DNA from: JAAYXE01 sp964391195
Lineage (GTDB): Bacteria; Chloroflexota; Anaerolineae; Anaerolineales; UBA4823
Direction: 5' to 3'
Assembly: GCA_964391195.1 (NCBI GenBank)
Contig: CAYMLG010000010.1
Coordinates: 40,929-104,928, forward strand
Length of the DNA: 64,000 nt
Both the position numbers and the translations under genes were made by a program. Shown in pieces: positions 40,041 to 48,708 of this stretch. Within the stretch, counting starts at the first letter, position 1, and each line of letters begins with the position of its first letter. A model generated the notes under the pieces. The model made no database searches. It was not told the DNA's origin and worked only from the letters and a program-made list of their open reading frames with translations.

Positions 40041-40796
40041 GTGATGACTTTCCCCGCCCCCCTCATCCAAACGCTTCGCTCCGCCCGCCGGGTGACCGTG
40101 CTGACCGGCGCCGGGGTCTCCGCCGAGAGCGGCGTCCCGACCTTTCGCGATGCCCAGACCGGGCTGTGGGCGAAATACAGCCCACAGGACCTGGCCACTC
40201 CGGAGGCTTTTCGCCGCGATCCTCGCCTGGTTTGGGAGTGGTACCAGTGGCGAGGCGAGCTGGTCTCGCGAGCGCGCCCTAACCCGGGCCACCTGGCCCT
40301 GGCCGATTGGGCTCAACGCCTGGCTCAGCAGGGCCGGGCGCTGACCCTCATCACCCAGAATGTGGATGGCCTGCACCAACAGGCCGGCAGCCCGGAGGTG
40401 ATCGAGCTGCACGGCAATATCCACCGCACCAAATGTTTCGATGAGGGGCGGATCGTGGAGGGTTGGGAGCCTACGGACGAGCCGCCGCCCCGCTGCCCGT
40501 ACTGCGGCGGTTATCTGCGCCCGGATGTCGTCTGGTTCAATGAGAGCCTCCCCACCCAGGCGCTGGAAGATGCCTTCGCCGCCTCCCAGAACTGCGATCT
40601 CTTCCTTTCGGTGGGCACCTCCGGCCTGGTGCAGCCGGCCGCTTCGCTGGCCTATCACGCCCTGGATGCCGGCGCCGTGGTGGTGGAAGTCAATCCCGAG
40701 CGCACCCCCCTCACCGAGCACGCCGCCCACTTCTTGCAAGGCCCCTCCGGAGAGATCCTGCCCGCCCTGGTGCGGGCTGCTTGCTCTGACTCTTGA
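40041..40796 (+). CDS. cobB: NAD-dependent protein deacylase (sirtuin, CobB-like)
   Basis: 251 residues. Sirtuin motifs GAGVSAESGVPTFR, TQNVDGLHQQAG with the catalytic His in ELHGNIH, and zinc-binding cysteines in RCPYCGG with a single upstream Cys (KCFDEG), the same arrangement I recall for E. coli CobB. The segment EWYQWRGE contains the Tyr-x-x-Arg pair that in SIRT5 and CobB binds succinyl and malonyl groups, so removal of succinyl-lysine is expected as well as deacetylation. Start is GTG at 40041 or ATG at 40044. Such a deacylase fits a metabolism that makes many acyl-CoAs. Confidence 0.9.
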   Translation: MMTFPAPLIQTLRSARRVTVLTGAGVSAESGVPTFRDAQTGLWAKYSPQDLATPEAFRRDPRLVWEWYQWRGELVSRARPNPGHLALADWAQRLAQQGRALTLITQNVDGLHQQAGSPEVIELHGNIHRTKCFDEGRIVEGWEPTDEPPPRCPYCGGYLRPDVVWFNESLPTQALEDAFAASQNCDLFLSVGTSGLVQPAASLAYHALDAGAVVVEVNPERTPLTEHAAHFLQGPSGEILPALVRAACSDS

Positions 40797-40879
40797 TTCC
40801 ACCCCTGTGTAAGGGCTAAAGATACCTTAAAGAATCGCTTTTTCAGACCACTGCCCGCCTGTAATTTGAAACCACGTAC

Positions 40880-40885
40880 TATAAT
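40880..40885 (+). promoter_or_regulatory. Candidate -10 box for a leaderless MFS transcript
   Basis: A perfect TATAAT sits 7 bases before the ATG of the MFS gene, and no ribosome-binding site is present. A start at or next to the ATG would give a leaderless mRNA. No clear -35 at standard spacing. Confidence 0.35.
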
Positions 40886-40892
40886 ATCCCCC

Positions 40893-42296
40893 ATGTCTGC
40901 CGAAAAAACTGCTGCTCTACCTACTACCCGATCCCAGAACTGGTGGATTCTGATCACCGTGGGGGTGGGGACCTTTATGTCTGCCCTGGATGGCAGCGTA
41001 GTCAACGCCATCCTCCCCGTCATCCGCGAATTTTTTTCCGCCGGGGTCGCTGCCATCGAGTGGGTCGTGGTGATCTACCTGCTGGTGGTCAGCGCCCTGC
41101 TGCTCACTTTTGGACGGCTGGGCGACCTCCACGGCCATAAGCCGGTTTATCTGCTCGGTTTTGCTATCTTCGTCATCAGTTCGGCGCTGTGCGGGATGGC
41201 CCCTTCGGCCAACGGCCTGGTGTTGTTCCGCGGCCTGCAGGCCATCGGCGCGGCGATGCTGATGGCCAACTCCCCGGCTATTCTCACCAAGAGCTTCCCG
41301 CCCGCCCAGCGCGGCCAGGCCCTGGGCCTGCAGGCCACCATGACCTACCTGGGGCTGATGGTGGGCCCGTCATTAGGCGGCTGGCTGGCGGCCCAGTTTG
41401 GCTGGCGCTGGGTGTTCTACATCAACCTGCCTGTGGGGCTGGTCGCCTTTCTCCTCACCCAGCAGTTCATCCCTCGCCACTTTGCCTCCGAGCAGGAGAC
41501 CACCAAACGGGAGCGCTTCGACCTGCCCGGCGCGGTGGTGTTCAGCCTCGGCCTGGTCGCCTTACTGCTCGGTCTCAATCGCGGCCACGACTGGGGTTGG
41601 GGCTCGCCGGCCATCCTCGCCCTGCTCGGCGCCTCGGTGCTGCTGCTGGCCGCCTTCATCCTGATCGAACGCAGAGCGCCCGCCCCCATGCTCGATTTGA
41701 GCCTCTTCAGCCGGCGCACCTTCTCCACTTCGGTCCTGAGCGCCCTGTTGAATTACATAGCCCTGTACGGCATTATCTTCCTCATGCCCTTCTACCTGAT
41801 CCAGGGCCGGGGACTGGATTCGGCTCAGTCCGGCCTGATCCTGACCGCCCAACCCCTGATCATGGCGATTGTCGCCCCGATCAGCGGCTATTTATCCGAC
41901 AAAATCGGCTCCCGCCTGCTGGCAACCTTGGGCATGGTCATCCTGTCCGCCGGCCTGTTCCTGCTCTCCCGCCTGGGCCCGGAGACTCCGCTCGAAGCTG
42001 TCGCCCTCTACCTGGGTGTCGCCGGGCTGGGCATCGGCATCTTCGTCTCCCCCAACAACAGTGCGCTGATGGGCTCTGCCCCCCGCGCCCGCCAGGGGAT
42101 TGCCGCGGGGATGCTGGCGACCGCCCGCAACGTGGGCATGGTGCTCGGCGTCGGCCTGGCCGGCGCGATCTTCACCACGCTCATGGTGCGGCCCGAGCCG
42201 GATGCCTTCTTCACCGCCATCGGCGCCAGTTTCGCCGCCGCCGCTGTTCTGGCCTTCATCGGTGGGCTGACCTCCGCCGTGCGGAATTCTCATTGA
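40893..42296 (+). CDS. MFS transporter, DHA2 (EmrB/QacA) family, 14 helices
   Basis: 467 residues from the ATG at 40893. Drug:H+ antiporter signature: TFMSALDGSVVNAILPVI in helix 1, LTFGRLGDLHGHKPVYLLGF after helix 2, FRGLQAIGAAMLMANSPAIL and TMTYLGLMVGPSLGGWLAAQFGWRWVFYINLPVG. About 14 transmembrane segments. Exports drugs or toxic small molecules; could protect against aromatic substrates, but no regulator is adjacent. The gene ends 12 bases before a perfect 52-bp palindrome that separates it from the convergent SH3 gene. Confidence 0.9.
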   Translation: MSAEKTAALPTTRSQNWWILITVGVGTFMSALDGSVVNAILPVIREFFSAGVAAIEWVVVIYLLVVSALLLTFGRLGDLHGHKPVYLLGFAIFVISSALCGMAPSANGLVLFRGLQAIGAAMLMANSPAILTKSFPPAQRGQALGLQATMTYLGLMVGPSLGGWLAAQFGWRWVFYINLPVGLVAFLLTQQFIPRHFASEQETTKRERFDLPGAVVFSLGLVALLLGLNRGHDWGWGSPAILALLGASVLLLAAFILIERRAPAPMLDLSLFSRRTFSTSVLSALLNYIALYGIIFLMPFYLIQGRGLDSAQSGLILTAQPLIMAIVAPISGYLSDKIGSRLLATLGMVILSAGLFLLSRLGPETPLEAVALYLGVAGLGIGIFVSPNNSALMGSAPRARQGIAAGMLATARNVGMVLGVGLAGAIFTTLMVRPEPDAFFTAIGASFAAAAVLAFIGGLTSAVRNSH

Positions 42297-42308
42297 ACTA
42301 CTACTATG

Positions 42309-42360
42309 ATCGGAGATTATGGAGAAGTGGGCCGCGGCCCACTTCTCCATAATCTCCGAT
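42309..42360. terminator. Perfect 52-bp palindrome between convergent genes
   Basis: ATCGGAGATTATGGAGAAGT plus GGGCCG is followed immediately by its exact reverse complement. It lies between the stops of the MFS and SH3 genes and runs into ATAATAAAAA on the plus strand, so it probably terminates transcription from both sides. A stem of 26 pairs is far longer than a normal terminator. Confidence 0.65.
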
Positions 42361-42422
42361 AATAAAAACAGCGGGCGCTTCTGCTGCCGGGTAGGGCACA
42401 CAAGATCGCCCGCTGCTTTCGT

Positions 42423-43316
42423 TTAATGCTCAGGCCAGGGGACTTCCACCCAGCGAGTGTAGCCGTGCTTCTCCACTCCGTACACCCTGCCGTGCGATGC
42501 CTCGGCACAGCCAGGCTCGTCGACCACCGTCGCCGCGGTGGTATAGGACCCGACCGGGGTGAAGATCAACTCGCCGTCGATACAGGTCCAGGCTTCGAGC
42601 AGGTAAGGCGGCGAAGCGTGCTCGTCTCCCGCCCGGAACGAGATCGGGTTCCATGAAACGGTCACTTCATCCCCGGCCCGCACCGCCGCTACCCCCGTGG
42701 GCGGCCCGTAGTAAGGCGACTGGGGCAGGGGGATGTAGGTGGGCTGGACAGCCATCACATCTCCCTTGACCTCCAGGAGCGAGGCTTTCACCCAGCAGGG
42801 GTTATCCCCTCCGATGGCCCGCACCAGGATCCAGGTCCCCAAGTCGTTGCGGCCGAAGACCTCCAGGTTGCTCCCCACCACCAGCCCGTATTTATACAGG
42901 TACATCCAGCCCGGCCCGTAGCGGCAGTTGGAGCGCTGCAGGACTTCGCCGCGCAAGATGGCATAGGTGGGGGTCAGTGTCGGCGTACCGCTCGTGGTGG
43001 GGGTGGGCTGCGGTGTATCCGTTGTCGTCGATGTGGGGCTCGGCATCCCCGTAGGCACAGTTGTGCTCGTGGGGGCGGAAGTCGCCAGCGGGCTCGCCTC
43101 CGGCGTTACCGGAAGCGTTGCTTCAGGCGGTGTTGCAAGCGCCGGCGCAGGGCTGTGCGTAATGGGGGCCGCCAAGCTCGTACCGGCAGCGCCTTCTCCC
43201 TCCCCGGGGATACCCCTCGCCTGGCAGGCCGCCAGCGCCAGCCCGAGGAGCAGGCAGGCGAGCAGCCTCGCCGCCCTGGCGCTGCGCCCCTGAAAAAGGG
43301 TAAAGATCCGCCTCAT
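42423..43316 (-). CDS. SH3-domain lipoprotein with Thr/Pro-rich spacer
   Basis: 297 residues. Lipoprotein signal LLACLLLGLALAACQARG, then a long low-complexity spacer (TPTTSGTPTLTPT-type, residues ~55-130), an SH3b domain (ILRGEVLQRSNCRYGPGWMYLYKYGLVVG, SNLEVFGRNDLGTWILVR, CWVKASLL) and a final ~90-residue domain with several Cys. Bacterial SH3 domains bind peptidoglycan or cell-wall peptides. The layout is common among surface lipoproteins of Chloroflexota-type genomes. It lies 22 bases after the cyclase gene on the same strand and ends at the palindrome. Confidence 0.8.
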   Translation of the reverse strand: MRRIFTLFQGRSARAARLLACLLLGLALAACQARGIPGEGEGAAGTSLAAPITHSPAPALATPPEATLPVTPEASPLATSAPTSTTVPTGMPSPTSTTTDTPQPTPTTSGTPTLTPTYAILRGEVLQRSNCRYGPGWMYLYKYGLVVGSNLEVFGRNDLGTWILVRAIGGDNPCWVKASLLEVKGDVMAVQPTYIPLPQSPYYGPPTGVAAVRAGDEVTVSWNPISFRAGDEHASPPYLLEAWTCIDGELIFTPVGSYTTAATVVDEPGCAEASHGRVYGVEKHGYTRWVEVPWPEH

Positions 43317-43338
43317 CGTTCAATCATACCAAAGCGGC

Positions 43339-46089
43339 TCAAGCTTCCCGTGCATAGGCGGCTGCCTGCTCCAGGGTGAGCGCTCCCCCTTCATCCCAGG
43401 CGGCCGCGAACCGCTCTTCGCCCAATTCCTCCCGCAGCGCCATGATCCTGCCTTCATACTCGGGTAGATCCACAGGATCGACGACCGCACGCACGGAGGC
43501 CCGCAGGGCTGCCGCGGCGCCGAGCAGCCGGACCGCTTTCTCGGCCCTTCCTCGCCTCATCTCCACATCTGCCAGGCGCTCGAGACACCAGGCGCTGCCG
43601 CTCCGGTCGCCGATCTCCTGCCGGATTTCCAGGCTCTCGCTCAGCCGTGCAATCGCGTGATCCCAATTCCCCTCGTGGATGGCAATCCAACCCAAAATAC
43701 CGAGAGAAACGCCTACGCCCCATTTATTGCCCAATTTTCTGCGCAGCTCCAGGCTTTCCTCCACTAACCGTGTCGCCCGGGTCGTCTCACCCTGCCGCAG
43801 TGCGACCTCGCCCAGGCCGGCGAGTTCAAAACCGGTGCTCCTTGTATCCCCCAATCTGCGGGAGATACCCAGGGCTTCCGCCAACCGTTCCTCTGCCAGA
43901 GGATAATCTCCTGAGCGCAAGGCGGCCCAGCCATAACTGATCAGGGCGCGAGCGATGCCGTGTTGATCCCCCAACTCGCGCCAGATGTTCAGCGCCTCTT
44001 CCAGATGCCTGGAGGCAGCCGCATAATCACCGAACTCTGCGGCGGCATTCCCCAGCTTGATGAGCGCCGAGGCGCTCCCCTGCCTATCCCCAAGCTCACG
44101 GAAAATGTCCAGGCTCCCTGCGGCGTAGGCTGTCGTCGCGGCGAAATCGCTTTGCCGGTAGGCGAGCTCGGCGGCCCTGGCAAGCAGCCTGGCGCGGCCC
44201 GGCGTGGGCCCCTGGGCCGGCTCGGTCAGCAGCAGAGAGGCCAGCCGCTCACGGCCCTCGCTAAAATGCCCGCGTACCTCCCAGAACAGGCCGAGCGCGC
44301 CCGCCAGGCGCAAACAGATATCGCCTGCGCCTGCCGCGGTTTTACTCCATTCGAGGGCTGCGCGCAGGTTGTTGTGCTCTTGCTCCATCCGGTTCATCCA
44401 CTCCACCTGCCCTGTGCTCTCCAGCCGGGCTGCGGCTTGCTCGGCCAGGGCCAGGAAGTAGCTCGCGTGCCGGCGCTGGACCGCCTCTTGTTCGCCGCTC
44501 GCTCTCAACTGCTCCTGTCCGAACTCGCGCAGAGTCTCCAACATCACAAAACGCGGCTCGCCGTTCCCGCTCTCCACCTCTTGAAGCAAGCTCTTATCCA
44601 ATAGGGAGCCCAACCGATCCAGGACGTCGCCGCTCGGGTTGTCTCCGGCTACCGCCTCGACCGCCTCTACCGTACAACCGCCGGCAAAAACAGAGAGCTG
44701 CCGGAACAACGTCTTTTCGTTTTCATCCAGCAGGTCGTAACTCCAGGCGATCGCATTCCGCAAGGTCTTCTGGCGCTCCGGCAAATCCCGGGCGCCGCCC
44801 GTTAGAAAGTCCAGCCGGCTTCCCAGGCGGGCGAGTATCGCCTGTGGCGGCAATAACTTGATGCGCGCCGCGGCCAACTCGATCGCCAAGGGCAGCCCAT
44901 CCAGGCGGAAACAGATCTCGGCCACCGCCGGAGCCGTTTCGTCCGTCATCCTGAAGTCCGGCTTGACCGCGTTCGCGCGTTGGACGAACAACTCGACTGC
45001 CGCATACTCCGAGAGGGTGTCCATCGACGGCATCTGGGTGAGATCCGGCAAATCCAGCGGCGGCACCGGTATTTCGCGCTCGCCGCTGATGTGGAGAGCT
45101 TCGCGGCTGGTGACCAACACTTTCAGGTGAAGGCAGGCCACCAACAGATCGGCAATGATTGGCGCAGCCGTGATCACCTGCTCGAAATTATCCAGCAGCA
45201 GAAGCAGGGATTTGTCCCGCAGGTGGTCTTTCAGATTGTCAAGGATGGTCCGTCCGGGGGTCTCGGCTACTCCCAAACACTGCGCGATCGTGGAAGGGAC
45301 GAGACCCGGATCGGTGATCGTAGCCAGGGCGATAAAGAACACGCCATCCGGAAAGGTATCGATCACCTCGGCAGCAGCCTGCAGCGCCAACCGGGTCTTA
45401 CCGCTGCCGCTTGGTCCGGTCAGGGTCAGAATGCGATCCCTCGCCAGCCCTTGCCTGACCTCGCCGACCTCACGCTCCCGGCCGATGAAACTGGTCAGCG
45501 GAGCCGGTAGATTATTCGGGGAGCCGTCCAGGGATTTGATTGGCGGGAATTCGCTGGGCAAACCCGCAGCGACCACCTGGAATATATGCTCGAGGCGATC
45601 GAAATCTTTCAAGCGGTGCCCGCCCAGATCGCGCAGGCTAATCCCCTCCGGCAGTTGGTCGCGCAGCAGAGCTGCGGTCGCTTCCGAAATCAAGATTTGC
45701 CCCCCGTAAGCTGCGGACATCAAGCGTTTGGTGTAGCTGAGGGTCAGGTAGCCCTCGTATTCGCCAGCCCTTACCACGGCCCGTCCGGTGTGCAGCCCCA
45801 TGCGCACCTGGACCGGTTCCATCTCCCCCCAGTCCTCCGCATGCAGGGCGAATTGTGCATCCAGGGCCGCCGCCAACGCCTCCAGCGCCGTTTCAAAGGC
45901 CGCGTTGAATTCATCTCCAACCGTGCGAAAGATATACCCATGATGGGAGTTGATTGCCGCGCGCAAGAGATCGTGATGGCGGGCCTGGATCTCCGGCCAA
46001 CGATCCGGGTATTTCCGGGCCAGGTTCGTGCTGCCCACGATGTCCGTATACAGAAAGGTTACGGTGCCGGTCGGAAGCGAAGCCGCCAT
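43339..46089 (-). CDS. Adenylate/guanylate cyclase-domain protein with NB-ARC-like ATPase and TPR repeats
   Basis: 916 residues. Class III cyclase domain at 1-~170 (TVTFLYTDIVGSTNLARK, FRTVGDEFNAAF, VRMGLHTGRAVV). An AP/NB-ARC-type P-loop ATPase follows from ~215 (FIGREREVGEVRQGLARDRILTLTGPSGSGKTRLAL; LLLLDNFEQVI). Winged-helix and TPR repeats fill ~570-880 (ARALISYGWAALRSGDYPLAEERLAEAL-like units). Both metal Asp residues are present, but the segment normally V-N-x-A-A-R-L reads LSYTKRL, so the catalytic Asn is lost. It may be a sensor or inactive cyclase. The start is 1 base after the DinB stop. Confidence 0.85.
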   Translation of the reverse strand: MAASLPTGTVTFLYTDIVGSTNLARKYPDRWPEIQARHHDLLRAAINSHHGYIFRTVGDEFNAAFETALEALAAALDAQFALHAEDWGEMEPVQVRMGLHTGRAVVRAGEYEGYLTLSYTKRLMSAAYGGQILISEATAALLRDQLPEGISLRDLGGHRLKDFDRLEHIFQVVAAGLPSEFPPIKSLDGSPNNLPAPLTSFIGREREVGEVRQGLARDRILTLTGPSGSGKTRLALQAAAEVIDTFPDGVFFIALATITDPGLVPSTIAQCLGVAETPGRTILDNLKDHLRDKSLLLLLDNFEQVITAAPIIADLLVACLHLKVLVTSREALHISGEREIPVPPLDLPDLTQMPSMDTLSEYAAVELFVQRANAVKPDFRMTDETAPAVAEICFRLDGLPLAIELAAARIKLLPPQAILARLGSRLDFLTGGARDLPERQKTLRNAIAWSYDLLDENEKTLFRQLSVFAGGCTVEAVEAVAGDNPSGDVLDRLGSLLDKSLLQEVESGNGEPRFVMLETLREFGQEQLRASGEQEAVQRRHASYFLALAEQAAARLESTGQVEWMNRMEQEHNNLRAALEWSKTAAGAGDICLRLAGALGLFWEVRGHFSEGRERLASLLLTEPAQGPTPGRARLLARAAELAYRQSDFAATTAYAAGSLDIFRELGDRQGSASALIKLGNAAAEFGDYAAASRHLEEALNIWRELGDQHGIARALISYGWAALRSGDYPLAEERLAEALGISRRLGDTRSTGFELAGLGEVALRQGETTRATRLVEESLELRRKLGNKWGVGVSLGILGWIAIHEGNWDHAIARLSESLEIRQEIGDRSGSAWCLERLADVEMRRGRAEKAVRLLGAAAALRASVRAVVDPVDLPEYEGRIMALREELGEERFAAAWDEGGALTLEQAAAYAREA

Positions 46090-46090
46090 T

Positions 46091-47083
46091 TTACAATGCT
46101 GATTTCTCCAGATGCTCTTTCAACGACGTATAGTGCTCGTGGTAGTGGGCGTAGGTGTTCTCGGCAAGGATTATCCACGGGCGCCAATCGGCGGGCATGT
46201 CCGCGAAGCGAGCCGGGTCGTGCAGGTCCTCTTCGCTCAGCTTATCGAGCTCTTCCAGCAGTTTCCGTTGCGCTTCCGTGGCCTCAGCCCGCACCTGTTC
46301 CAGGGGCAGGTCCCGGTGCTGCTCAAAAATCGCCTGGTTGCGCAGGTCCAGCGGCCACATCCACATCTCCGAACCGGCGAGCACCCGGCTTTGCAGCAGC
46401 CCCAACATTTCTCGCACATGCCATGTGATATGGGCGATGATATCTTTGATCGACCACTCGCCGCACATCCCAGGCCTCACCAGTTGTTCGTCGCTCATCT
46501 GATCCAGCAGCATCTCCCACCGCTGCCAGTTCTCCCGTACGGAGCGAATGAGCTCATCCTTGTGGACTGGCACTCTCGCCTCCGCTGCGGATTCCGGGCG
46601 GTACGGCGCCAGGGTATCAATCGACCCGACAAAGTCCGCCAAATCCGTGTGTCCCAGCATCTGGCGGATGGCCATCCCCTCACCCAGGTGATACCAATAG
46701 TGATAGATCACCCGCTGGATCAGGTTGCCGGGGGTAGCGATCCAGTTCTCCATCGTCGACTGCAGCCTATCGCCGGTCAGCTCGTCCAGCCAGGGGTCTG
46801 CCGCCTGAGTCACCTGTCGCCAGGCCGCCCACATTTCATCGATGGGTGGCGTACAGGCCGGTTTGCCGGAAGCCAGCATCTCATTCAGCTCGGGAACCAG
46901 CATCTTTCCCTGCGCCCGGTGCAGCCAGTAGCGCTGCTCCTGCCAGGCCAGGTGCCCGACGATCCAGCTAATGCTGTTCATATTGCCGATGCGCTGCTCG
47001 GCCTCCGGGCTGGTCACGTCACCTAAGCCGCGCAGGAATTCGCTGCGGGTGAATCGCAGTTGATCGACAAGCGGGTGTGTCAT
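46091..47083 (-). CDS. DinB-like / maleylpyruvate-isomerase-fold protein, two domains
   Basis: 330 residues with two four-helix DinB-type units: SISWIVGHLAWQEQRYWL near residue 38 and MCGEWSIKDIIAHITWHVREMLG near 220. Each has conserved His positions for a divalent metal. Such folds include thiol-dependent isomerases (mycothiol/bacillithiol S-transferases) and DNA-damage-induced DinB proteins. Its function here is unknown. It lies between the ABC exporter and the cyclase regulator on the same strand with short gaps, suggesting one transcript. Zinc or nickel binding is likely but not proven. Confidence 0.8.
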   Translation of the reverse strand: MTHPLVDQLRFTRSEFLRGLGDVTSPEAEQRIGNMNSISWIVGHLAWQEQRYWLHRAQGKMLVPELNEMLASGKPACTPPIDEMWAAWRQVTQAADPWLDELTGDRLQSTMENWIATPGNLIQRVIYHYWYHLGEGMAIRQMLGHTDLADFVGSIDTLAPYRPESAAEARVPVHKDELIRSVRENWQRWEMLLDQMSDEQLVRPGMCGEWSIKDIIAHITWHVREMLGLLQSRVLAGSEMWMWPLDLRNQAIFEQHRDLPLEQVRAEATEAQRKLLEELDKLSEEDLHDPARFADMPADWRPWIILAENTYAHYHEHYTSLKEHLEKSAL

Positions 47084-47113
47084 GTTCGTCCTCCTGGGAA
47101 TATTCGTACTGCG

Positions 47114-47902
47114 CTAACTGCTGGCGCTGCTATATCTACGCAGGCCTAACTTCCACACTTGAGAGGCGACCAGCAAACTGGCCGCTCCGACGCCCACGAA
47201 CAGCAGCACATTGGTGGGCGTCAGCTCCCCTCTCAGCCCTTGCAGCGGCACGGTAGTGGCCACCGCGATCGGCACTACGAAAGTCACAATCAGGCGCAGC
47301 CAGGCCGGGTAAACCATCACCGGGTACCGGCCCGCTTCCAGCAGCGCCTGAAGGATGGTGACATTGTTGTCAAACTTCACGAACCAGAAGGTCAGGGAAA
47401 TCAACACGATCCACAGGCTATAAATCACCAACAGCCCCGAGACGATTAAGAGCAGGAAACTGAGCAGGTTGAGCGAGGCGCCGGTGGCGCTCATCCCAAC
47501 CCCCACCACAATGAAGGCCACCGCCAGCGCCAGGTCCCAGATGCGCCAGATCACGATCCGCGAGATGCTCACCAGGATCAGGCTGCTCGCCGGCTGGAGA
47601 AGGACATAATCGAAGGATCCATCCCGGATGCTGGTGTTGAACCGCTCGGTATTCGGCCAGATCAGCGCCGCCATCAGTGTATTGACCAACCGGAACACAC
47701 CCAGCAAAGCAACCATTTCGCCCGGTCCCCAGCCGCTGAGGGTGGGCGTGTTGCTGAACAGGATGCTCAACCCCAGTATATCCCAACCCAGCCACAGGAA
47801 GTGCATCAAAATATTGACCACCGTATCGGCCCGGTAGGCCAGGGTGAGCTGCACGTTGATTTTGAGGATGGCCGAGATCAGTTTGAGCAGGTGCATACTC
47901 AC
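47114..47902 (-). CDS. ABC-2 transporter permease (ABC2_membrane_6/DUF990 type)
   Basis: 262 residues, six hydrophobic helices, starting KLISAILKINVQLTLAYRADTVVNILMHFLWLGWDIL. Motifs RDGSFDYVLLQPASSLILVS and FWFVKFDNNVTILQALLEAGRYPV are typical of the DUF990 class of ABC-2 permeases. It pairs with the upstream permease (4-base overlap) and the ATPase to form a heterodimeric exporter of unknown substrate. Location: cytoplasmic membrane. Confidence 0.88.
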   Translation of the reverse strand: MSMHLLKLISAILKINVQLTLAYRADTVVNILMHFLWLGWDILGLSILFSNTPTLSGWGPGEMVALLGVFRLVNTLMAALIWPNTERFNTSIRDGSFDYVLLQPASSLILVSISRIVIWRIWDLALAVAFIVVGVGMSATGASLNLLSFLLLIVSGLLVIYSLWIVLISLTFWFVKFDNNVTILQALLEAGRYPVMVYPAWLRLIVTFVVPIAVATTVPLQGLRGELTPTNVLLFVGVGAASLLVASQVWKLGLRRYSSASS

Positions 47903-48696
47903 GCTCCCACTGCTGAAAAGCGCTTCAACCCTTGCTTCCAGGCAATCTGGAACAGGACCATCGCGATGCCCAGCCAGAACAGGCCGGAGAGGAAGTTCGC
48001 CAGGATTTCCTCCGTTGAGTAGCGGTTCAGGATGAGTTGGATGGGAAAATAGCGGAGGAGTTGGAAGGGCAGGTATTGGGCGATCTGTTGTACGATGGGT
48101 GGCATCAAATCCAACGGCACGAACTGCCCAGAGAACAGAATAGCCAGGGCATAGAAGAACTCAGAGATCGAATACACCCGCGTGGTCCAGAAGGCCAGGC
48201 AGGTGATGGCGGCCCCGAGCAGGAAGTTGATCATAAAGCCCAGGGCAATCGCCGGGATCGCCAGCAGCACCGATCCCAGGGTCACCGAGCTAAAGTCGGG
48301 TTGGAAGAGCAGGATCAGGACGATCCACACCGGCACCATCACCAGGGTGGTCAGCGCTTTGAACGCCAGGTTGTTCACCAGGGTGTGGGTCAGGATAGGA
48401 TGGACCGGCTTGAGCAGCTCGCCCGATAAGGTCCCATCCTGGATCTTGTAAGCCAGGATATGGATGGTGATCTCGCTGTTGAGTTGGTCGACGATCAGCA
48501 GCAGCAAGTAGTAGGTGATGAAGTCGTTGGCGGTGAACCCATTCACGCTGCCCTGGCTGTTGGCCACAGTCGTCCACACCGCCAGGTAGACCACCGGGGA
48601 AACCAACCAGTAGAGCAGGTACATCAGCAGGTTAGCCCGGTACTGCCACTGCTCAGCCCAGTTAACCTGCCATAAACGCCGGTAGATCTGGAGCAT
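47899..48696 (-). CDS. ABC-2 transporter permease (ABC2_membrane_6 type)
   Basis: 265 residues with six membrane helices (YRANLLMYLLYWLVSPVVYLAVW, TFNDFITYYLLLL-like segment, IQDGTLSGELLKPVHPILTHTLVNNLAF). The IQDGTLSGELLKPVHP motif is the counterpart of RDGSFDYVLLQPAS in the partner permease. Together they form one transmembrane pore. Gene order ATPase, permease, permease on the minus strand with overlap or 12-base gap indicates a single operon. Substrate unknown; export is usual for this class. Confidence 0.88.
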   Translation of the reverse strand: MLQIYRRLWQVNWAEQWQYRANLLMYLLYWLVSPVVYLAVWTTVANSQGSVNGFTANDFITYYLLLLIVDQLNSEITIHILAYKIQDGTLSGELLKPVHPILTHTLVNNLAFKALTTLVMVPVWIVLILLFQPDFSSVTLGSVLLAIPAIALGFMINFLLGAAITCLAFWTTRVYSISEFFYALAILFSGQFVPLDLMPPIVQQIAQYLPFQLLRYFPIQLILNRYSTEEILANFLSGLFWLGIAMVLFQIAWKQGLKRFSAVGA

Positions 48697-48708
48697 ATCT
48701 GGCCTCCT

